Below are positions 33,434 to 44,959 of a stretch of 64,000 nucleotides of DNA, piece by piece. Each line of letters starts with the position of its first letter. Within the stretch, counting starts at the first letter, position 1. The stretch lies in NCBI GenBank assembly GCA_023515745.1, contig JALECJ010000257.1, positions 3,040,687-3,104,686 of the forward strand, read 5' to 3'. Position numbers and translations under genes: made by a program. This stretch comes from Amoeboaphelidium protococcarum (Eukaryota; Aphelidiomycota; Aphelidea). Below the pieces are notes generated by a model that was not told the DNA's origin, ran no database searches, and saw only the letters and a program-made list of their open reading frames with translations.

Positions 33434-35713
33434 TCAGGTGCGCCTTCCGGCGCGACGATTCCAGTCAGGGCGTCTTCTAGTCTCCGCAAAATACACCACT
33501 ATCAGCAGCATATTTAAACTTGCGTTGACATCCCGATCTACAAAGTAAGGTTGGCCTAAGACCTAGCAATTTGAGCAAACGCTAAGCCTAGACTCCACCT
33601 ACTTCTGTTGACGGTCAGGACAGTTGGACGAGACTTACAGAAAGGAGCCAGAAGCATCAAAGCAACAGAGGACAGGGTGGGACTTTTCAGGGACGCGCCT
33701 TCTCCTCTTCGTATGGTGACAGTCGTAAACACCAACCTTTTCTAACCGAAGCCCATGATGGCAACATGAGCAGAGCTTTGTAGTGTGGTATTCGGGAATG
33801 GAGACGACCAATCCACGACGACTGAGGTGGTACGCAAAGCCTCTAACGGGTACTGGCGGATTCTTCTTGACATGCATCACACCAGCATTGCCGTAAGCGA
33901 TCACAGGAGGCTTCGTTGGAGCAGCAGGGTTGACCATTCTCTCATGCTTCTTCCTCTACTTCTTCTTTCGCCTTCTGGCACGCTTCCTACGCCGGTGATC
34001 ATGCACTACAGCAGCTTAAGGCGTCTCCCTGCCGTGTAGCATGTGGTTCATCACGTTGTCGTATCCAGACTACGTTGCGCAGTACCGACGGAAACGCCAA
34101 GATCTGTGGAATGAGGAGGAGTAGAAATCCACAACCTGAGGGAAGTTTGCAATTAGGACATTGAGGTATTAACGCTTAGAGGAGACTTACGCCAGATCGT
34201 TCTCATAAACGTTGATACTTACGGGCTTAATTCTTGATGCAGCGGCCTCATATTATTTCTCCAAGGTCAATTTACGCCAATGACCAGCAGTGATATGACC
34301 AGACCGGCGGTACTTTTACTAAGCAAGAGAGCGATTGGCAGCTAGGACAGGGTCACGATCTTTGGTCCACACCATCGGATTCTTCTTGCCAGGATCCACG
34401 CCAAAAACTTGAGCACCCTCCATCCTTTCAGTGAGGTTCTTGGCGTCAGTGAGATAGACAGCACCAAATAGCTTCCCAGACACGTCGGTTTTTCTGTTAC
34501 TTTCCAGGTCACTCTTCACATTAGCGTATTGCCACGGCTTTTCCTTGACATTTACGGCAATGGAACAGCCGTAGCCATCAGAAAGCAGCGTGAATTCGTC
34601 CACATCAGCCGCAATCTTCCGAAGTCTAGTCTTTTTCAGGTTGATGATGGACTTGACAGAACAGCCAGAGAGAGATTAGATGCCAGAGTAGCGCAAGACT
34701 CTCTTGTCCACTTACACATATCGTGGGACATCAGTGCCCATAGGAAAGATGCTGAAGGTAGGCACATCTAGCACTTTTGTCTCATCACGCAGGTATTCCA
34801 TGTATAGCAGAAGTGACTACTACCCCATCAGACTGTCGAAGGCAGGCCCAGCGCGAGACTTCATACTAAGCTGCTGACGACTTCGCGCTCTAACTTGTCG
34901 GTGGACACCAACTTTCTTTGCCAGATTTCGAGAACTCCTTCTCTGCATTACATATTCACGACGAGGCTCTGGAGGCTCATATGAGGAGGTGACAATATCC
35001 AAGAGGAAACTACGGTGAACTTTTGTAAACCAGACCAGATCTTCATCCCAATCCATCTGATCATAGATCTGCGATACCAATTCTGCATCAGCCACCTCCT
35101 AATGTTCCTGATCGTCAGCATCGTACTCCGCAGAAATTGAGACTTTAACCGAGCGGTCCAACAGAAGCAACTCTGGATGATCAAACTGAAATGCCTCACT
35201 TGGATTGTCAAATTTGAGAGCATTCAGTAGCGCAATATATAGAGTCAGCTTGCGCCCAGTGATTCCAAATGGCTCTAGCTAAGCCTGTAAGATGCGTTTC
35301 TGATACACAAATAGGGTAGTAGTCAGATGCCATCTTACAGCTTGCATAACGCGCCTAGCACCAAATTCATACAGGTTGGGATTGGGACCAGCCAAAGACG
35401 CGTGATGTAATTATTCCAGGACAGCAGGGCCTATCGCATCACCAAGTAACTGGGTGTGGAAACTTTGACGATCATGAGGAAACTATGGATTGCAGAGGAA
35501 CTCAAGCATCGACGCTACGTATTGCTGGTGAGACAGGTCAGGTAATTAGGTGCCTTCTTCTTGCCAAACATTAAGACAGATGTACAGGAATCGTTAAGCC
35601 GAGGACAGAGAGGTGGAGCAGGTTTTGACGAAGGCGATCAACGCAGACTTATCGAAAGCATCAAGATTTAAAGCAGTATTGAGCTTGCATTTACGGGTAA
35701 TTTCATAAACCAT
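33434..35713 (-). CDS. Fanzor: eukaryotic TnpB-like RNA-guided endonuclease
   Basis: An open frame of 759 residues, readable only with TAA/TAG=Gln (about 21 such codons), from ATG 35713 to TGA 33434-33436. The C-terminal half is a RuvC nuclease: first Asp in VFGVDPGKKN (D440), a conserved Glu in VVSIPEYHTTKLC (E641) directly before a zinc ribbon (C648, C650, C651 with C713/C716 in CSNC), and the last Asp in YFVDRDVNASLNM (D726/D728). A Lys/Arg-rich stretch (about residues 575-595) and an N-terminal helical part of about 400 residues agree with Fanzor1 size and order. No disabling change is seen. The locus lies between a truncated secreted-family copy and a pogo element. Fanzors are programmable DNA nucleases, usually carried by mobile elements. 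Confidence 0.88.
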
Positions 35714-36412
35714 GGTAAAATAATTAAATAAAATAATTAGAAGAAGAAGAAAGTGTCTGCTCAATATCGAAAGTCATTAAGTTCTCTGTTACATTCATAT
35801 CTTGGCATTCTTCCTTAATAAGATAGAGCCTGTTGTGACCAGTCCGCTGACTAGATCAGGCGTTACATCAACACTTTACATCGATCTCACAAATTTTTTT
35901 ATCTATACCATACCAACGAAACTCCGATTTGAAGTCTACTGTATGTTCAAAGAATTCAATTTGTGTTCGTATGGCGCAGGCGGTGGCCAATTGTGTCCTT
36001 CACGCACCATTTTAAAATGCTATTCATTGAAACACCGATCGGTATGTGGCCAGCCAATAATTAGACCATGGCTCGCATAAAAATCATGAAACTCTTATTC
36101 AATTAAGTAGGTGGATATCAGAAGTCCATATAACCGAGTTTGAACCAGCGCCACGAGGTAGAATCGATAATAAATTCCCGCTTGTCTCGCCTCTTTTATT
36201 GATCTAGTGTATATCTCTCACCACTTTCTTCTGACGTGTTAAGTGATAAGTCATACGCAACTGAGTTGTGCAGATACAAATGGACTTTCTAGCCATAATA
36301 TAAAACGAATTATACCAATATTATATAATTCCTGATCATATTTAAAACAGCTAAAAGTCCATAAGGGTAAGAAGAATTTTGATACTGACAGCGATAACTT
36401 TTGTTAATCTTT
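35714..36412. other. Upstream flank of Fanzor, no supported gene
   Basis: About 700 bases with an AT-rich segment right before the Fanzor start and no convincing frame (a plus-strand frame at 35802-36080 shows no protein character). If Fanzor rides in an element, one end should lie here. I see no inverted repeat matching the other side. Confidence 0.4.
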
Positions 36413-36793
36413 ATGGCATTGGCAACAGTGAGCTCGTCTAGAGTTGATTCTGATTATCAGAATATGATACTTCTCAGATTTAAACCTGACGTTAAAGGAG
36501 CTGTGTAGACAAATGGTGCGGTGTCAACAAAGAACATCAATTAATGCCAAATAGCCGATATATTATTTACGAACAGTACTCTCTACTTGATTCAGAAATA
36601 CATTGACGTGGCTGAACAAAGATATTCCTCAAACCATTATTTGTAAGCGTAGAAAGCGCGCTTATATATAATACACCGTACTAAAGTGCCCGTACGCACA
36701 CTTTCATTTTTAAGTGGCCTCAGATTCATACATTACTCTGAAGCCATTTAAAACAACACGCTTAGGTACGCTAGTCCAGGATTTAATGATTGA
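36413..36793 (+). pseudogene. Hypothetical gene 5' part, possibly cut by the pogo element
   Basis: ATG 36413 opens a frame with TAA/TAG Gln codons (VSSSRVDSDYQNMILLRFKP, then NQCQIADILFTNSTLYLIQKYIDVA) that reads like protein for about 95 residues. It then enters the antisense strand of the transposase and stops at TGA 36791. No family recognised. It may be the remaining 5' part of a gene interrupted by the insertion. Confidence 0.35.
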
Positions 36794-37879
36794 TTTCATT
36801 AAATGCTCAATTCTCTCTTTACTCGTCGCCGATGAATTAATGCTGAATGTATTCATGCTGGAACTGAACATTGTATTCAAACGGGATTTAAATGAACGAT
36901 TGACGGCTATGTCTAGAGGCTGCAATTCGCCAGTGAGGCCGCCCAGTATGACTGCTCTAATGATGTTTAATGACTTGCAAGTATCGGCAAAATCTTACGC
37001 CAGATGGCCTCTGAATGAATCAAGAATTAAGAGTCGTTGCTCTCTGGATTATCCAAAGATTAACTTCATGTATTTGCTCATTAAATCGCTGTTCATCATG
37101 GAAGACCTGGGATTCAGAAATAACATGACACCATTCACAAGTTTCAATCTAAATCGCTTCTGCGATGTCTTGACAACTACCAACGGCGGCAATTTGTACC
37201 CATCTTAACGTACTGCAAGTACGACGGTTGCCTTTTCACGCAAGTTGCTAACCATCGATTTGCAGTACACTTACTTTGCTCCACGATGATCGATAACCTT
37301 AGACGGAGGATGATCGAACCACACAGGTGTCTGATCCACATTGTAAATCTAAAGATCAGAAAACTAATGCTGATAGATCACATCTTTGATATATGTGCGG
37401 AATGCGGCCATCTTTTCTGCCTTATCATCGAAATTATCACGAATGGATGTAAACTTATGTGCATTTACGCGACACGTTATGGCACGTGGCGATAACCCAA
37501 ATCTTTCAAGAAATCCATACACCCACCCAGTTGACGCCTTGAACTAATCATCTCCTACAATCAACCTCATTTATCGCCGTATATTGCTCAGAGTTAGAGG
37601 ATCTCCACGATTTCTACAGCTAAATATTATTTAAACTAACATCCTCTCCGCCTATGGATGAGCAACAGTTCTTCCAGAGCCTATTTTTCTGCAATGCTAA
37701 TCTTTGTGAGTAGTGAGTTTATCATTACGAAGCCACCTATATATCATAGAGTGATGCAGGTTGAACGTGATAGCTGCTTCTCTTACTGAACGGCTTGAGC
37801 AAAATTTAATAACACTCTTTTTATAAGCAATTGTGTACGATTTACGCGGTGAAGACATTCTGCGCAGCGTATAAACCAT
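36704..37879 (-). mobile_element. Pogo/Tigger-type (Tc1/mariner superfamily) transposase gene, intact
   Basis: A cut-and-paste DNA transposase of 391 residues, open only with TAA/TAG=Gln. The N-terminal psq/CENP-B-like helix-turn-helix includes SYTIAYKKSVIKFCSSRSVR and NLHHSMIYRWL. The DDE_1 catalytic core has its first Asp in YNVDQTPVWFD, second Asp in LLILDSFRGHL and third Asp in LQPLDIAVNRSFK. All three are intact and there is no TGA before the stop (36704-36706), so the enzyme may be active. ATG 37879 is the first true ATG; another lies seven codons later. Terminal inverted repeats were not found with confidence; a hairpin GTAATCAAC...GTTGATTAC occurs at 37946-37981. Confidence 0.85.
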
Positions 37880-38100
37880 TTTCGCGGTTAAGGAGAGAAA
37901 AATGAAAAATAGCAAATTTGTGCTTATAAATCAAATTTTACAGTAATCAACTCAAGGAAATGATTAAATGTTGATTACGTGATGACGAACAATTGCGTGA
38001 TATTCCACATTTCCACATTGAACGAAATCTCTATCTTTTATTTTTAATATCGTTTTGTTCAAGCATTTTTAAGATTTTAGTACTAGTTGAAGTATATAAT

Positions 38101-38925
38101 ATGACATAGGGACAAATCTAGTTTCATGATGGTAATACGATTCCAGTGATTGGCCTCGGTGTTTGGAAGGCCAGTCAGGGCGAGGCGTACAAAGCAGTCC
38201 TGCATGCACTTAAAGTTGGTTATCGCCATATTGACACTGCTGCTGCGTATGAGAATGAAGAAGATGTTGGTCGTGCTATTGCGGACAGCAAGATCCCGCG
38301 TGAAGAGATATTTGTTACAACTAAGTTGGCGACTTCTGGTCAGAAGGATATCGATTCTGCCAGAACTGCATTCAAGACCAGTTTGAAGAAGCTTGGCCTG
38401 GACTATGTTGACTTGTATCTGATTCATAGTCCTCAAGTTGGTCCACGTCTGGAGTCTTGGAAAGCCCTGGTGCAGTTGAAGAAGGAAGGTTTGATCAAGT
38501 CGATCGGGGTGAGTAATTACAACATTCACCATCTGAAAGAAATTGAGAAGGCTGGATTAGAACTTCCGGTGATCAATCAGATTGAAATGCACCCATATTT
38601 GTATAAAACGCGTAAAGAGTTGGTAGATTTTTGTAACGAGAAGAAGATTGTCATTGAGGCTTACAGTCCTTTGACACACGGCAAGAAAATTAAGGATGAG
38701 AAGTCGACCAAAATGGCAAACAAGTATGGCAAGTCAAATGGTCAAATGCTGATCAAGTGGTGTATTGAGATGAACTTTGTGGTCATTCCTAAATCTGTGA
38801 ATGAAAGTCGTATCGAAGAGAACTTCAATGTGATGGACTTCAAGCTGAAACCAGAGGACTTGGATGAAATGAACAGCTGGGATGAGAATTTGGTCACTTG
38901 CTGGAATCCTCTTGAATGGGAATGA
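38101..38925 (+). CDS. Aldo-keto reductase
   Basis: An NADPH-dependent carbonyl reductase of 274 residues. ATG 38101 is chosen because the first strand continues through two TAG Gln codons (QFHDGNTIPVIGLGVWKAS), as in the family. Catalytic residues are visible: Asp and Tyr in RHIDTAAAYENE, Lys in FVTTKLA, His in DLYLIHSP. The cofactor region PKSVNESRIEENFNVMDF is near the C-terminus. The stop is TGA (38923-38925). No intron. The substrate is not predictable; it looks like the small prostaglandin-F-synthase/2,5-diketogluconate-reductase type. Confidence 0.95.
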
Positions 38926-39038
38926 TCTACTGTATCTTCGAATGATTATAAATGTAATAAAATAAGACTTAATGAGAATTAATGGCAATGCAAAAGTTAT
39001 CAATCAAATTCTACTATTCACAATCTTGTCCTTTCAAT

Positions 39039-39967
39039 CAGTCATTTCTCTATGAAAGTTTGCGAGTGATACGCCTTACACATTTCAGCGTTGGGTAAGT
39101 TTTAAATCATTTACGCAATCTCTGGAATGGTGAATCCGTAAAGATCTGGGCCTTGAATGGCATTGGGAATTGGCCTGTCTTTCAGTGTGCACACAGCCTG
39201 AACCACCTTGGCCCAAGCACCGCTACTGGATCTTCCATCAAATACTTGCCCAGTTTCCAAGCTTTTGACTTGAAACTACAAACTCATGCGCATACAGCGT
39301 ATACGCGTCATACAATGAATTGGAATAGGGGATATAATAATCTTACCAAAATTCCCGCTTCACCTTTAGATATGGTAGCCTCGTACCAAACTTTATCAAT
39401 TGCAGGATCAACTATACTCTAAAACTCTCTCACAACCTTGTAATTGAGTGGGAATATGTATCGATCAGTGTGGAAACTCTAATCTTCATACTCGATCTGT
39501 CCGAGATCAACCAGTCTCAAATATCCAAACTTGGCCTTGAATTAATAAGAGCCATCAGCCTCAGGCTCAACCTTGCGCACTTTCTTTATGCGAGGCTCGA
39601 CCAATTTCCGCGTAAAAGTTGGTTGATGTGTCTTATCTTAAGCTTAAGCTCCATCATCCTCTTCAGCAATGTTTTTGATATCTCCGTCATTTGGAGCAGT
39701 GGTAGAATTGAGAGCAGCTTTTGACGAAGACCTCTTCGTAAGAGAATAAGGCTGAGGATCACCGACTTGAACTCCATACTGATTAAGACCGAAAGCAGTT
39801 TAAAATCTACTGCTCTCCTCCAAGTACTATTTCCACTGCGGATCATGAGTCAGCAATAACACTTTACTTTACTCTTACAGCAATAGCTCGGACTGTTCTT
39901 TTGACAATCTATTCTATTACAAGAACGAACTAAATCCTTTCAAGTTTATATGATTTTATGATGTCAT
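39039..39967 (-). CDS. FYRN/FYRC-domain nuclear protein
   Basis: 285 residues, exons 39347-39967 and 39039-39275 with a 71-nt phase-0 intron ending GTTTGTAG. The N-terminus contains a Gln/Leu-rich helix and HDPQWKQYLEE, then a polar linker with KVRKVEPE. The FYRN half is FGYLRLVDLGQI, FHTDRYIFPLNYKVVREF; the FYRC half, created by the splice, is GQVFDGRSSSGAWAKVVQAV, then QGPDLYGFTIPEIAQMIQNL. These domains occur in chromatin proteins (trithorax/MLL, JmjC demethylases, Tbrg1-type). Here there is no catalytic domain, so it is most like Tbrg1-type FYR-only proteins. Stop TGA. Confidence 0.88.
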
Positions 39968-40093
39968 TGTATTAGCAGGATCTACCAGAAGTCAAATGGA
40001 AAAACTGTAATAAAAGTACAGTTGTGAATAAAACTGCGCACACAATCCAAAAACTATGACCAGAAAGTATCAAACTATCGTTATTGTAACATT

Positions 40094-41062
40094 TCATTGA
40101 TTCAAGTCAATGACAAAATCATTATCATCTGGCTGTAGCAACTGGATAACACGCTCTTCATCAGAGCCATCACGCCCCAGTTTAATAGGCCGCGTTTATG
40201 ATGAAATGCTCATCTGATCAGCTTTGCGCTATTACTTGTGCAATCGCCTGTTGATCGGGTTAGTCTTTATTGTGAATGACTCATGATTGTTATAAACACC
40301 ATCCCTACCCATTGAGACGTAAGACTCTGCGATTGCAAACTTTCGCGAGAATGTCAGCACTCTCATCAGTCCCGTGTAGCCAAAGATGAATCGGTAATTT
40401 AACAACACGGGAAACCCAGCTTCCCGCTTACCTAGAGAGAGGGGGATTTAGAAAGACACCATTAGAGGGACGCTAGAGGATTTCGTCTTTCTAATCAAGT
40501 CATCAGTCTAATCAAAGTACTTTTAGCACTCCTGAGCCTGGCGATATTTATTCAGACTATATCGGTATTCATACTGCAGCTTCTAGTTCTTGTGATTGAG
40601 CAAAGACTTGAGTACATTGGGATCAAATATCATTTCTTATTTCAAAATCTGTGATACAGGAGTAACGCTTTCAACATGCAATGTCTTAAACAAGTTAAAT
40701 CTTCCCTATCTATCTGTGCGCTGCACATACAGTTCAAAGTGAGGATGCACCTGACGCGTCAAGCGGACATCGTTATAACGTACACAGAATGTACCATACT
40801 CCCCCGACTTTAAGTGCTGCGAGAGTGCCTTCAGCTCGAGATATTTATAGTCACTAAGGCTGCCATCCACACTGTGCCTGGTGGAGGCTAAAGTGGGCGC
40901 AGACGCCACTGACTCATTCATATCATCGGATGATCGCACAGAGTACACCCGCGGCATATACACACTAAGACGCGTCCGTGGATCATTCCAGAGAGCCCAA
41001 CATATAGCAAATTAAAGCCAGACGACTAATAGCCACCTCTAAGATGATAATATGAGCCTCAT
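40094..41062 (-). CDS. Hypothetical signal-anchor protein
   Basis: A 322-residue frame, continuous only with TAA/TAG=Gln, ending at TGA 40094-40096. The N-terminus MRLILSSQRWLLVVWLQFAI is a signal anchor (Trp/Leu-rich hydrophobic stretch). The rest is polar, with a possible beta-rich domain around YLELKALSQHLKSGEYGTF and LTRQVHPHFELYVQRTD, and a basic Gln-rich segment near residues 150-170. No family recognised. Probably a lumenal or extracellular protein. Confidence 0.6.
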
Positions 41063-41554
41063 TTTCCAGTATATAATTTAGTTACACGTTAGTAGAATCT
41101 AGCAAATTATCGAAAGAGGGATTGTACCCCTCAAAGAGATTTTGTGGCAACGATTGTTTAACGCCCGTTTTTACTAAATGCCGGGACATCATCATTTCAT
41201 CAGTACTGGAAACATCCACTGGTTTAATTAGAAATTTTTTCGAAATGATAGTATATGCATTTATTGCGCATGTAATAGTTTACATTTACATAAATTAGGT
41301 TGATTCAGTTTGGTGAGATGCCGGTGACACTTATAATGTGTTCCACTCTTGATCAATGTTCTTTGTATATTAGCTAGATCAAATTTATCTCTTTAACTCT
41401 AAATCAATCAATCTTCTCCTTCGAGCGTTTATAGTAGTAGTAAATCTTGTGCTATTAAAGAAGATTATCACCTTAAAGAAGTCCAATCGTTATAGCATTT
41501 AATTTCGCTGCTCTCGCTCCTCTCAATCTTCTTGATATCTCTGCACTAAATTCT
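41063..41554. other. Divergent intergenic region
   Basis: About 490 AT-rich bases between the signal-anchor gene and mL49, presumably both promoters. Nothing else recognised. Confidence 0.5.
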
Positions 41555-42037
41555 ATGCGCGATACAACTCTGAATATGATTAAACTAATCCAGTAACTGA
41601 GAGGTGTCGCATCCAAGAGTGCGCGTAATAAATCTACTGTATGGAAAGGTAATACCAAGGAACCACTGACTGAAGAACAGTATAGGAGAATACGCGATAG
41701 ACATCGACCATTCGTACTAGGCCGTGATAATGTGAAGAGATACTTCTAGCCAATCGAGATACCGCAAGACGCGCTTAAGCCTCGGGAGTAGTTGCCATTT
41801 GAGATAAAGAGAACCATCAATGGACATCTGCCCGTTTATACAGAGTACAAGAATGGGCGGAATAGAGTGTAGACCGTGGTAAGGCGGGTGGAAGGAGATG
41901 TGAGTGCTCTGCGCGAGATGCTTCTAAAAGTGATGCCTCATGATCATGTGGACATCAATCCAAACACTAATCACGTAATCGTCAAAGGAAACGTGTCCAA
42001 GACTATAAGAATGTGGGCAACTGCTGCTGGATTTTGA
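41555..42037 (+). CDS. Mitochondrial ribosomal protein mL49 (Img2 family)
   Basis: A large-subunit mitoribosome protein that also carries the peptidyl-tRNA-hydrolase-like fold. The conserved C-terminal domain is INGHLPVYTEYKNGRNRVQT, VVRRVEGDVSALREML, VDINPNTNHVIVKGNVSKTI, ending AAGF at TGA 42035-42037. The first ATG (41555) gives 160 residues. The second, at 41576, gives MIKLIQQLRGVASKSARNKS, which looks more like a mitochondrial presequence and may be the real start. Several Gln are TAA/TAG. Confidence 0.88.
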
Positions 42038-42171
42038 TTGAGTGTTGCTCTATGAGGAACAATGATAAAGTGTCATTAAAAAATCATTGATTAAAATCAT
42101 AAAAATGCAAGACTTCATTCTTTACTATTTTCATTTACTCACCACTACCAGCAGTTAGATGTAAATAATAC

Positions 42172-42721
42172 TCAAGTACACTTACTATCACCAGATTTAG
42201 TGTGAAGAATCAGACTGACGATCAAGCCGTACAAGCCGAGCACTTCAGCGAAAATCAGAATCAGAATCATGCCGACAAACACACGCTGCTACTGGGCAGA
42301 GCCTCTGACACCAGCATCACCCACCACACCGACAGCAATACCGGCGGCGAGTCCAGATAAACCGACAGAGAGACCGGCGCCCAGCTGTAGAAAGCCGGTG
42401 AAGAGAGACATCTACTAATTGGCGTTATTCGTAATCAGAACTCCCACCACCAAGCCGTAAATGGCCAGAATACCAGCCATGACCACGGGAACTGCACTCT
42501 TCATAATCAAGTCAGGGCGCATGACACCCATAGCGACAATACCGACTCCAGATTTAGCGGTTCCATAAGCAGCTCCGAAGCCTACAAAGTTATTTAAATA
42601 ATCAATATACTTACTAGCTTTATAATTATTGCTTACTGGTAAAAGCGACAGCAGAAGCAGCGCCCAATGCAGAGAAGAATGGAGCGTACACTGGACAAAA
42701 GTCTGTTGCTACTAAAGACAT
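42172..42721 (-). CDS. V-type H+-ATPase proteolipid subunit c
   Basis: Forms the proton-carrying rotor ring of the vacuolar ATPase. Exons 42637-42721 and 42172-42581 with a 55-nt intron (GTAAGC...CTTTGTAG), 164 residues (family about 160). Four transmembrane helices. Exon 1 has [20 protein letters not shown], then [20 protein letters not shown]. The essential proton-binding Glu is in helix 4, [22 protein letters not shown]-type pair encodes Gln-Gln in the loop NNANQQMSLF. Stop TGA. Confidence 0.96.
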
Positions 42722-42922
42722 TTTAATTCAATTTCAAGAACTTGGCTAAATAAATTATATCCAAGCGAAAGAGATAAAGATTTGAGATGAACACGGCTCA
42801 AATCGTTTAAGAAAGACGAACGACAAGGCCATAAGGAAAAGCTACCAAGCGCGCATGTAACTTGCAAGCTTGGGATAAGTAAATAATTCAATAATTTTAA
42901 TTGCATTGTTTATTATTCATGT

Positions 42923-43605
42923 TCATTGCTCAACCTATTCACCGCTCGGAACTTCTTCCAACTCCGGCAAATCCTTCTCGGTTGGACCTTCATCCAGATC
43001 TTCCTCATCGTCATCGCTATAATCACCGCCACCCATCCCAGCACCGCCCAGACTGGAAAAGTCCATACCAGCACCACCTAATCCTCCCATACCGGCCAAT
43101 TGACTAAAGTCCATGCCGGTACCGAATGGATCGCGGCCCATGGTTGGCGCCTCTTCATCATCCCCTTCATCGTCTTCATCCTTCCACTTGCTGAAATCAG
43201 TCTTGAGCCAGTGAGGCTTCTTCTAACCGGCAGGTAGGGAGATCAGATTGGACCAGTACGGACCAGAGTCCTTCTTCTTGATGATAAAAGATAGTTGACG
43301 CGCAGTCTTGGCCTGCTTGGATTCTTCCGGCACCACCGCTTTGCAGAATTAGAACTCAACCTGATACTTTTGTCCATTTTTCGCATCCGCCTGACCACTA
43401 TAACCTTCGAATTTAAAAGAATCCTCCTTCAGCTCCACAACTTCATCGCGCAGATCAGGCACATTGATGGACATGTAGAGCACATCTTCTCTCTGAGCCC
43501 ACAGCACTTCTGGATAAATCGTTTCTCTACACACACTCAATATCGAAATATGACAGCGCTAACATTTTAAAAAGGAGTACAGTATTAATCTTACGTTGTA
43601 ACCAT
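42923..43605 (-). CDS. Hsp90 co-chaperone p23/Sba1
   Basis: Stabilises the closed, ATP-bound Hsp90 dimer. Exon 1 is only 11 nt (43595-43605, MVT plus two bases), followed by a 68-nt intron (GTAAGA...GTGTGTAG) and exon 2 (42923-43526), 204 residues. The CS domain begins IYPEVLWAQREDVLYMSINV and has the signature WSNLISLPAGQKKPHWLKTD and FSKWKDEDD. The tail has a Gly/Met-rich repeat (MGGLGGAGMDFSSLGGAGMG), as in fungal Sba1, and an acidic end. TAG/TAA supply Gln in VEFQFCK, PAGQKK and the last residues. Confidence 0.93.
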
Positions 43606-43803
43606 TTTGTATTAAGCTTCGTTAAAACTCACTCAGATATTCTTTATTCAAATTGATTGATGGGATGATTAAAGTAGAATAAACGCGACTTGTTTAGGGA
43701 AGAAACGCGCGCGACCCTTCAGTGATCAGTAAACCAGTCAGTCTTCATCGCTTCTTCAAGGAGAATTCCATCAAAAGTAGAAAATTCATAAAATATCACA
43801 GAA

Positions 43804-44904
43804 ATGACCAAGACATCATCGACAGTCAGAATTGCTTGCGTGTAAACCATAGATAATGCACATGAGGATACAGCGTGGTCCTTATCATGGAGTCGCGATG
43901 GATAATATTTGGTGTCTTCATCATCAGACAAGGCGATTAATTTGTATAGATTCCATGGCATTGGTGACACTGATGATAGTCAATAATAGGTGATTGTGCA
44001 ATAGCCGCTCACCTAAATAGACCGCCTATAGAATGGTCATAAGCGAACTGTAAGAGCTGTTGAATTCTCTCCGTCTGGTAATACTATAATGAGTGCTTCA
44101 TTTGACTCTTCTGTTGGTGTCTGGATCAAGAAGGGCTCTGGTGCGGATTATCAAGATAATGATGGTACAAGTAAATTCTCTTTTGAGTATGAAGCATCCC
44201 TGGAAGGTCATGAGAATGAAGTGAAGAGTGTCGACTTTTGTCCTGTGGCTCCTCTACTGGCCACCTGCTCACGCGATAAGAGTGTATGGATTTGGGAGTA
44301 TCGGGTGGATGAAGATGATGATGATCACAGCGGTCGTGCCATTGAGACTGATTATGAATGTATCGCCATATTGCAGGAGCATACCGGGGACATTAAGCGC
44401 GTCAAATGGCATCCATCGAGGGAGATTTTATTTAGTTCATCGTATGACGACACTATTCGAGTTTGGAAAGAGGACACGTCTGGAGGTGATGATTGGTATT
44501 GTCATTAGATTCTGACTGTACATACCGGAACTGTATGGTCCATTGATTTCAATGCAGATGGATCTAGGATGGTATCATGTTCGGCTGATGGAAGTATAAT
44601 CTTATGGTCTTGGGATGCGGACACGGATGAATGGTCTGTATTGCAAGTACTTACCGATGCTCATTCACAGCCAGTGTATGATGTGGCGTGGAAAGTCGAT
44701 TATGTCGTATCAGTAGGTGGTGATGATGATGCTATTAACTTGTATAAAATTGCGGCTGATTAAGGCAACCTGAAACTTATCTCATCAATTCCAAATGCTC
44801 ACTCGAGTGATATAAATTGTGTCAAGTGGCACCCGAAAGATCCGATCTTCTCAACCTGCTCTGATGATGGATCGATTAAATTATGGAAATTGTAAAATGA
44901 ATGA
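43804..44904 (+). CDS. CIA1: Cytosolic iron-sulfur assembly WD40 protein Cia1/CIAO1
   Basis: A targeting-complex component that hands 4Fe-4S clusters to cytosolic and nuclear apoproteins. A seven-bladed WD40 propeller of 366 residues. Blades are recognised by [103 protein letters not shown] and [20 protein letters not shown]. The TAA after AAD near 44761 is Gln and the protein ends LWKLQNE at TGA 44902-44904, so this gene alone shows TAA=Gln. No intron. Confidence 0.95.
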
Positions 44905-44959
44905 TCAAATGCGACAAATTGAATTACAGTATTACAGATTAAGTATTTAATAATAGTGT

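Noticed and set aside
36714-37208. 164-residue plus-strand ORF
   Set aside because: It is the antisense shadow of the pogo transposase.
42120-42176. Alternative 3' end of V-ATPase subunit c through a GTAAGT donor in the last codons
   Set aside because: No TGTAG acceptor follows, and the unspliced frame ends at a normal length for the family.
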